A DNA stretch of 10,487 nt from Gemmatimonadales bacterium UBA1120 (GTDB lineage Bacteria; Gemmatimonadota; Gemmatimonadetes; Longimicrobiales; Gaopeijiaceae), in contig DCAZ01000092.1 of NCBI GenBank assembly GCA_002313925.1, positions 2,088 through 12,574 on the forward strand, given 5' to 3'. Made by a program: the position numbers and the translations under genes. Positions within the stretch are counted from its first letter, which is position 1. Every line of letters starts with the position of its first letter. The notes under the pieces were generated by a model that worked only from the letters and a program-made list of their open reading frames with translations, was not told the origin of the DNA and did no database searches. Below are positions 7,631-10,487 of the stretch, in pieces.

Positions 7631-8860
7631 ATGAACAAACGACTATCCCTGCTAGGATCGGCCCTGATCCTTGTTGTCTCTGCTTGCCAGAATGCTGGCT
7701 CGCCGGCGCTGTCTGTCTCTCTGGAGGAAATGCTCTCTCCCGCTTCTAGTCCAAGTGGAGAGCCATTCCTGTCCTCTTCTGAGGATGGGGTCTACCTGAG
7801 TTGGCTAGAAGAGGTCGCCCCGACGATGTATGAGTTGCGCTTCTCAATGCTTCAAGATGGTGAGTGGAATAAGCCAGGTGTAGTCGCCGCCGGTGATGAT
7901 TTCTTTGTAAACTGGGCTGACTTTCCCTCAGTTCTGCCGGGTCCCCAGGGTAGCCTCTGGGCGCACTGGTTACAACGTGGATCAGAGGGGGGCTACGACT
8001 ATGGAGTGCGCGTTGCTGAGTCTGGTGACGGAGGTAGAACGTGGTCGGAGCCCTGGACTCCGCATGAGGATGGTACTCCGACAGAACACGGGTTCGTCAG
8101 TATGATGGAATCCGGTTCTGGAATTGGGGTCGTTTGGCTCGATGGGCGGAAATTCGTTTCGGGAACGGATGGGGAGCCGGCTCCACGTGAGATGACCCTT
8201 CGCTTTCGACAGATTCAAGTTGGGGGCGAACCTGGTCCCGAAACACTTCTTGACGCTCGAGTTTGCGATTGCTGTCAAACGGATGCGGTGGTCACTCCGT
8301 CAGGACCTGTGGTCGTATACAGGGATCGCACTGATGAGGAGATTCGAGATATCTATGCTACACGATTCTTGGATGGTGCTTGGACAGAAGGAATTTCTGT
8401 CCACCAGGACGGCTGGGAGATCGGTGGTTGTCCTGTAAATGGACCTGCGGTCGCGATGGCAGGAGACCAACTCGCGGTGGCTTGGTTTACTGGGGCTGCG
8501 GATGTTCCGCGAGTGAAGGTTGCATTAGCGAACGCAGATGGTCTGAACTTTGAGGAACCAGTTCAGTTGGATGACGGGAACCCTGCAGGCCGAGTCGATG
8601 TGCTCGGACTGTCTAATGGAGATTTCCTTGTGACCTGGCTAGAGAGAACTGGTGGAGAGAATGCTGAAGTGCGAATGCGCAGGGTTCGGTCAGATGGAAC
8701 TATTAGCGAAGCTGTTACGCTCACCTCGTCCTCTTCTGCCCGTGCAAGTGGGTTCCCCAGATTAGCACAGAGTCCCGATGGAAGTCTGGTGATGGCTTGG
8801 ACAGATGTCTCGATGTCACCTGCCCAAGTGCGGATTACACGGATTTATTTGGAGGAGTGA
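7631..8860 (+). CDS. Sialidase-fold (beta-propeller) lipoprotein with CxCC and GCP cysteine motifs
   Basis: A 409-residue predicted lipoprotein of unknown function. Residues 1-19 are a type II signal peptide with lipobox VSAC (C19). The mature part looks like a BNR/Asp-box propeller: SGDGGRTWS (about 131-139) is a good Asp box, and repeated strands such as GVYLSWLEE, GIGVVWLDG, GPVVVYRDR, QLAVAWFTG, DFLVTWLER and SLVMAWTD mark about six blades. The catalytic Arg motif of true sialidases (FRIP-like) is not visible, so enzyme activity is doubtful. In the middle are VCDCCQTDAV (C212, C214, C215) and, 52 residues on, GWEIGGCPVNGP (C267), possibly a metal site or disulfides. ATG at 7631 is preferred to one at 7577: GGTGAG lies seven bases upstream and the signal peptide starts there. 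Its stop overlaps the start of the thioredoxin gene, suggesting a joint role. Confidence 0.82.
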   Translation: MNKRLSLLGSALILVVSACQNAGSPALSVSLEEMLSPASSPSGEPFLSSSEDGVYLSWLEEVAPTMYELRFSMLQDGEWNKPGVVAAGDDFFVNWADFPSVLPGPQGSLWAHWLQRGSEGGYDYGVRVAESGDGGRTWSEPWTPHEDGTPTEHGFVSMMESGSGIGVVWLDGRKFVSGTDGEPAPREMTLRFRQIQVGGEPGPETLLDARVCDCCQTDAVVTPSGPVVVYRDRTDEEIRDIYATRFLDGAWTEGISVHQDGWEIGGCPVNGPAVAMAGDQLAVAWFTGAADVPRVKVALANADGLNFEEPVQLDDGNPAGRVDVLGLSNGDFLVTWLERTGGENAEVRMRRVRSDGTISEAVTLTSSSSARASGFPRLAQSPDGSLVMAWTDVSMSPAQVRITRIYLEE

Positions 8861-9369
8861 TGAAGACTAGGTGGGTGAGTGGGGCGTTTCTCGTAGTCGC
8901 AATATCAGCTTGTGCAGTTGACGACACGATAGGTCCGCCACAACTCGGTGCTCCTATTCCAGGATATACAGCGGCGACGCTTGAGGGTGATAGCGTATCC
9001 TTGTCATCTCTTCGGGGTGAAGTCGTCCTCCTCAATCTTTGGGCTACCTGGTGTGCGCCTTGTCGAAAAGAGACTCCTTTTCTCCAAGAGTTGTTTGAGG
9101 AGCATCAGGAAGATGGCCTCCATCTTGTAGGAGTTTCCTTGGATACCGATGCGGCAAAGGAGCAGGTTGAGAGGTTCGTTGAAGACTATGGGGTCACCTA
9201 TACGATCCTCCATGACCCCGAAAACAGGGCTATGGAGCTTTATCGGGTCTTGGGTCTTCCGGCTACGTTCCTTATCGATCGAGACGGAGTGCTCCGCTGG
9301 ATGCGTTATGGCCCAGTTGGAGAAACCGACCAGGAGTTTTTATCTAAGCTTGAGGACGCTCTAGGTTGA
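8860..9369 (+). CDS. TlpA/ResA-like thioredoxin-fold lipoprotein
   Basis: A 169-residue thiol-disulfide oxidoreductase of the AhpC/TSA-Redoxin (TlpA/ResA) group, working outside the cytoplasm. Residues 1-18 carry a lipobox (ISAC, C18), so the protein is probably lipid-anchored; TlpA and ResA themselves use an uncleaved membrane helix. The fold follows in order: APIPGYTAATLEGDSVSLSSL, LRGEVVLLNLWATWCAPCRKE with the active-site cysteines C65 and C68 (WCAPC), LVGVSLDTD, and GLPATFLIDRDG with the cis-proline P134. The family reduces disulfides in client proteins, often apocytochromes or metal-site proteins. No cytochrome c genes are nearby; the cysteine-bearing lipoprotein just upstream is the most likely client (inference). 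The ATG at 8860 shares one base with the upstream TGA (TGATG), and GGAGGAG at 8851-8857 is a strong binding site. The frame opens earlier, to 8797, within the upstream gene, but that lacks a signal peptide. Confidence 0.93.
   Translation: MKTRWVSGAFLVVAISACAVDDTIGPPQLGAPIPGYTAATLEGDSVSLSSLRGEVVLLNLWATWCAPCRKETPFLQELFEEHQEDGLHLVGVSLDTDAAKEQVERFVEDYGVTYTILHDPENRAMELYRVLGLPATFLIDRDGVLRWMRYGPVGETDQEFLSKLEDALG
9352..9368 (+). promoter_or_regulatory. Ribosome binding site and TTGA stop/start overlap
   Basis: GAGGA (9352-9356) lies inside the end of the thioredoxin gene, nine bases before TTG at 9366-9368, which overlaps the TGA stop at 9367-9369. There is no in-frame ATG near the expected N-terminus of the PLP enzyme; the first in-frame ATG falls around codon 74, well inside the barrel. 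TTG is therefore the credible start, and expression should be coupled to the upstream gene. Confidence 0.7.
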
Positions 9370-10487
9370 GCGTAGTCGATCCAGCTGCAGTTGAAACTCC
9401 AATCGGATGTGTAGACCTCCAGAGGGTTCGATCGAACGCCAAGAAAATCGCCTCCTATGCTGAGGAGCATGGCCTTAAGTGGCGCCCGCACATAAAGACT
9501 CATAAATCCAGGGAAATTGCTCGCCTCCAGATTGATGCGGGAGCCACCGGGATCACTGTGGCTACCCTTCGGGAGGCAGAAGTCATGTCGACGGTCACTC
9601 AAGACCTGCTACTCGCGTACCCACCGGTTGGGGGCCCCAAGCTCAAGCGACTGACTCAACTCCCTCGCGAACTCGATTTGAAGGTTGCACTTGACTCAGC
9701 TCAAGTTCTCGAACCACTGGCTGCTGCCTCCACCTCTGCTGGCCGCCGAGTCGGGATCCTCATAGAACGTGATGTTGGCCTAGGACGTGTGGGAGTCCAA
9801 AGCGTTGAAGAGGTCGTGCAGCTAGCAAGACTGGCCCAGCAGTTGGATGGCGTAGATTTCCGGGGGCTTATGTTCTATCCAGGGCAGATCAGAATGGCTG
9901 AGGTCGAGCAAGATGCTCATGTGCGAGAGGTGTCTACTTTGGTTGAAGAGATGACCATCGCTCTGAGCGCTGCTGGTTTGGTACCAGAGATCGTCAGTGG
10001 GGGCTCAACGCCCACACTCTGGCGGAGTCATAATTATGGAGGGATTACTGAGATCCGGTCTGGGTCGTCCATCTTTTTTGATTTGGAGGCGCTCAAGGTG
10101 GGTGTCGCCTCGCACGACGACTTGGCTTATACGGTTTTAACGACTGTAGTGAGCACTGCTGTCCACGGTGGTGCCGTTGTCGATGCAGGTTCGAAAGCGC
10201 TCTCCAAGGAAGTCAGATCAGCCGAAGGTGACTTTGGCGTACTGTTTGACCGGCCTGAAGTCACGGTAAAGGCCCTAAACGAAGAACATGGAGTTCTCGA
10301 TCTGTCACGAACTGATTGGGAACCAACAATTGGAGAGCAGGTGCGCATCATCCCGAATCATGTGTGCGTGTCAGTGAACTTGCAGGACTCACTCTTGGCG
10401 CAGGATGGAGATACATATGTGATGTTGAACCTTGAAGCTAGGGGACGCAGCCTCTGGGTTGGGGAGAGTGCCCTTAACACACATTAG
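9366..10487 (+). CDS. D-threonine aldolase / D-serine dehydratase-family PLP enzyme
   Basis: A complete 373-residue fold-type III PLP enzyme, about the family's usual length. The N-terminal alanine-racemase-like barrel starts TPIGCVDLQRV and has WRPHIKTHKSREIA (37-52), whose KTHK carries the PLP-binding lysine. VSGGSTPT (210-217) is the phosphate-binding loop, and VVDAGSKALSKE (271-282) leads into the C-terminal beta domain. Metal ligands are expected in PNHVCVSVNL: H332 and C334. A His-x-Cys pair is what zinc-dependent D-serine dehydratases have, whereas characterised D-threonine aldolases have His-x-Asp. The reaction may therefore be D-serine to pyruvate and ammonia, or cleavage of a D-beta-hydroxy amino acid; sequence alone does not decide. 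The enzyme is cytoplasmic. The start is TTG at 9366, overlapping the TGA of the thioredoxin gene (TTGA), with GAGGA at 9352-9356. The TAG stop is the last three bases of the window. Confidence 0.88.
   Translation: MSVVDPAAVETPIGCVDLQRVRSNAKKIASYAEEHGLKWRPHIKTHKSREIARLQIDAGATGITVATLREAEVMSTVTQDLLLAYPPVGGPKLKRLTQLPRELDLKVALDSAQVLEPLAAASTSAGRRVGILIERDVGLGRVGVQSVEEVVQLARLAQQLDGVDFRGLMFYPGQIRMAEVEQDAHVREVSTLVEEMTIALSAAGLVPEIVSGGSTPTLWRSHNYGGITEIRSGSSIFFDLEALKVGVASHDDLAYTVLTTVVSTAVHGGAVVDAGSKALSKEVRSAEGDFGVLFDRPEVTVKALNEEHGVLDLSRTDWEPTIGEQVRIIPNHVCVSVNLQDSLLAQDGDTYVMLNLEARGRSLWVGESALNTH

Noticed and set aside
7631..8860. Assignment of the lipoprotein as a true sialidase
   Set aside because: One Asp box and a propeller pattern are present, but no FRIP-like arginine motif or other catalytic triad residues can be identified; the fold resemblance alone does not support the activity.

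Overview
The window looks like chromosomal DNA of a Gram-negative (diderm) bacterium. It encodes an Mla-type lipid transporter, a C-terminal outer-membrane beta-barrel, two lipoproteins with lipoboxes and several Sec signal peptides. The fusion of a secreted gluzincin peptidase, a TolB-like propeller and an Omp85-like barrel, together with an MlaEFD set without MlaB or MlaC, resembles what is common in Gemmatimonadota and related phyla. That placement is inference from gene content; no rRNA or marker gene is present. GC is moderate by eye. I see no tRNA, rRNA, CRISPR array, insertion sequence, phage gene or attachment site.

Layout. (1) Positions 1-1390, minus strand: an exported M20-family metallopeptidase, followed by the first 32 codons of a short-chain dehydrogenase/reductase (SDR). 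The SDR frame has no ATG, GTG or TTG start and probably begins with CTG in a CTGA overlap with the peptidase stop. (2) 1391-1638: divergent intergenic region. (3) 1639-4196, plus strand: mlaE-mlaF-mlaD, a compact phospholipid-transport operon (permease, ATPase, MCE substrate-binding protein). (4) 4214-7357, minus strand and convergent to the mla operon: one 1047-residue protein combining signal peptide, MA-type zinc peptidase, PD40 (TolB-like) propeller and outer-membrane barrel. (5) 7358-7630: divergent regulatory region with a good extended -10 for the large gene. (6) 7631-10487, plus strand: three overlapping genes, namely a cysteine-bearing sialidase-fold lipoprotein, a TlpA/ResA-like thioredoxin lipoprotein, and a D-threonine aldolase/D-serine dehydratase-type PLP enzyme whose stop codon is the last three bases of the window.

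How the genes relate. mlaEFD form one transporter complex between the inner membrane and periplasm. The lipoprotein and thioredoxin genes share a stop/start junction and plausibly act together in the envelope, the thioredoxin acting on the CxCC and GCP cysteines of its neighbour; this is inference. The PLP enzyme is translationally coupled to them but has no obvious mechanistic link. The most unusual items are the three-part peptidase-propeller-barrel protein, the cysteine propeller plus thioredoxin pair, and the CTG-started SDR.
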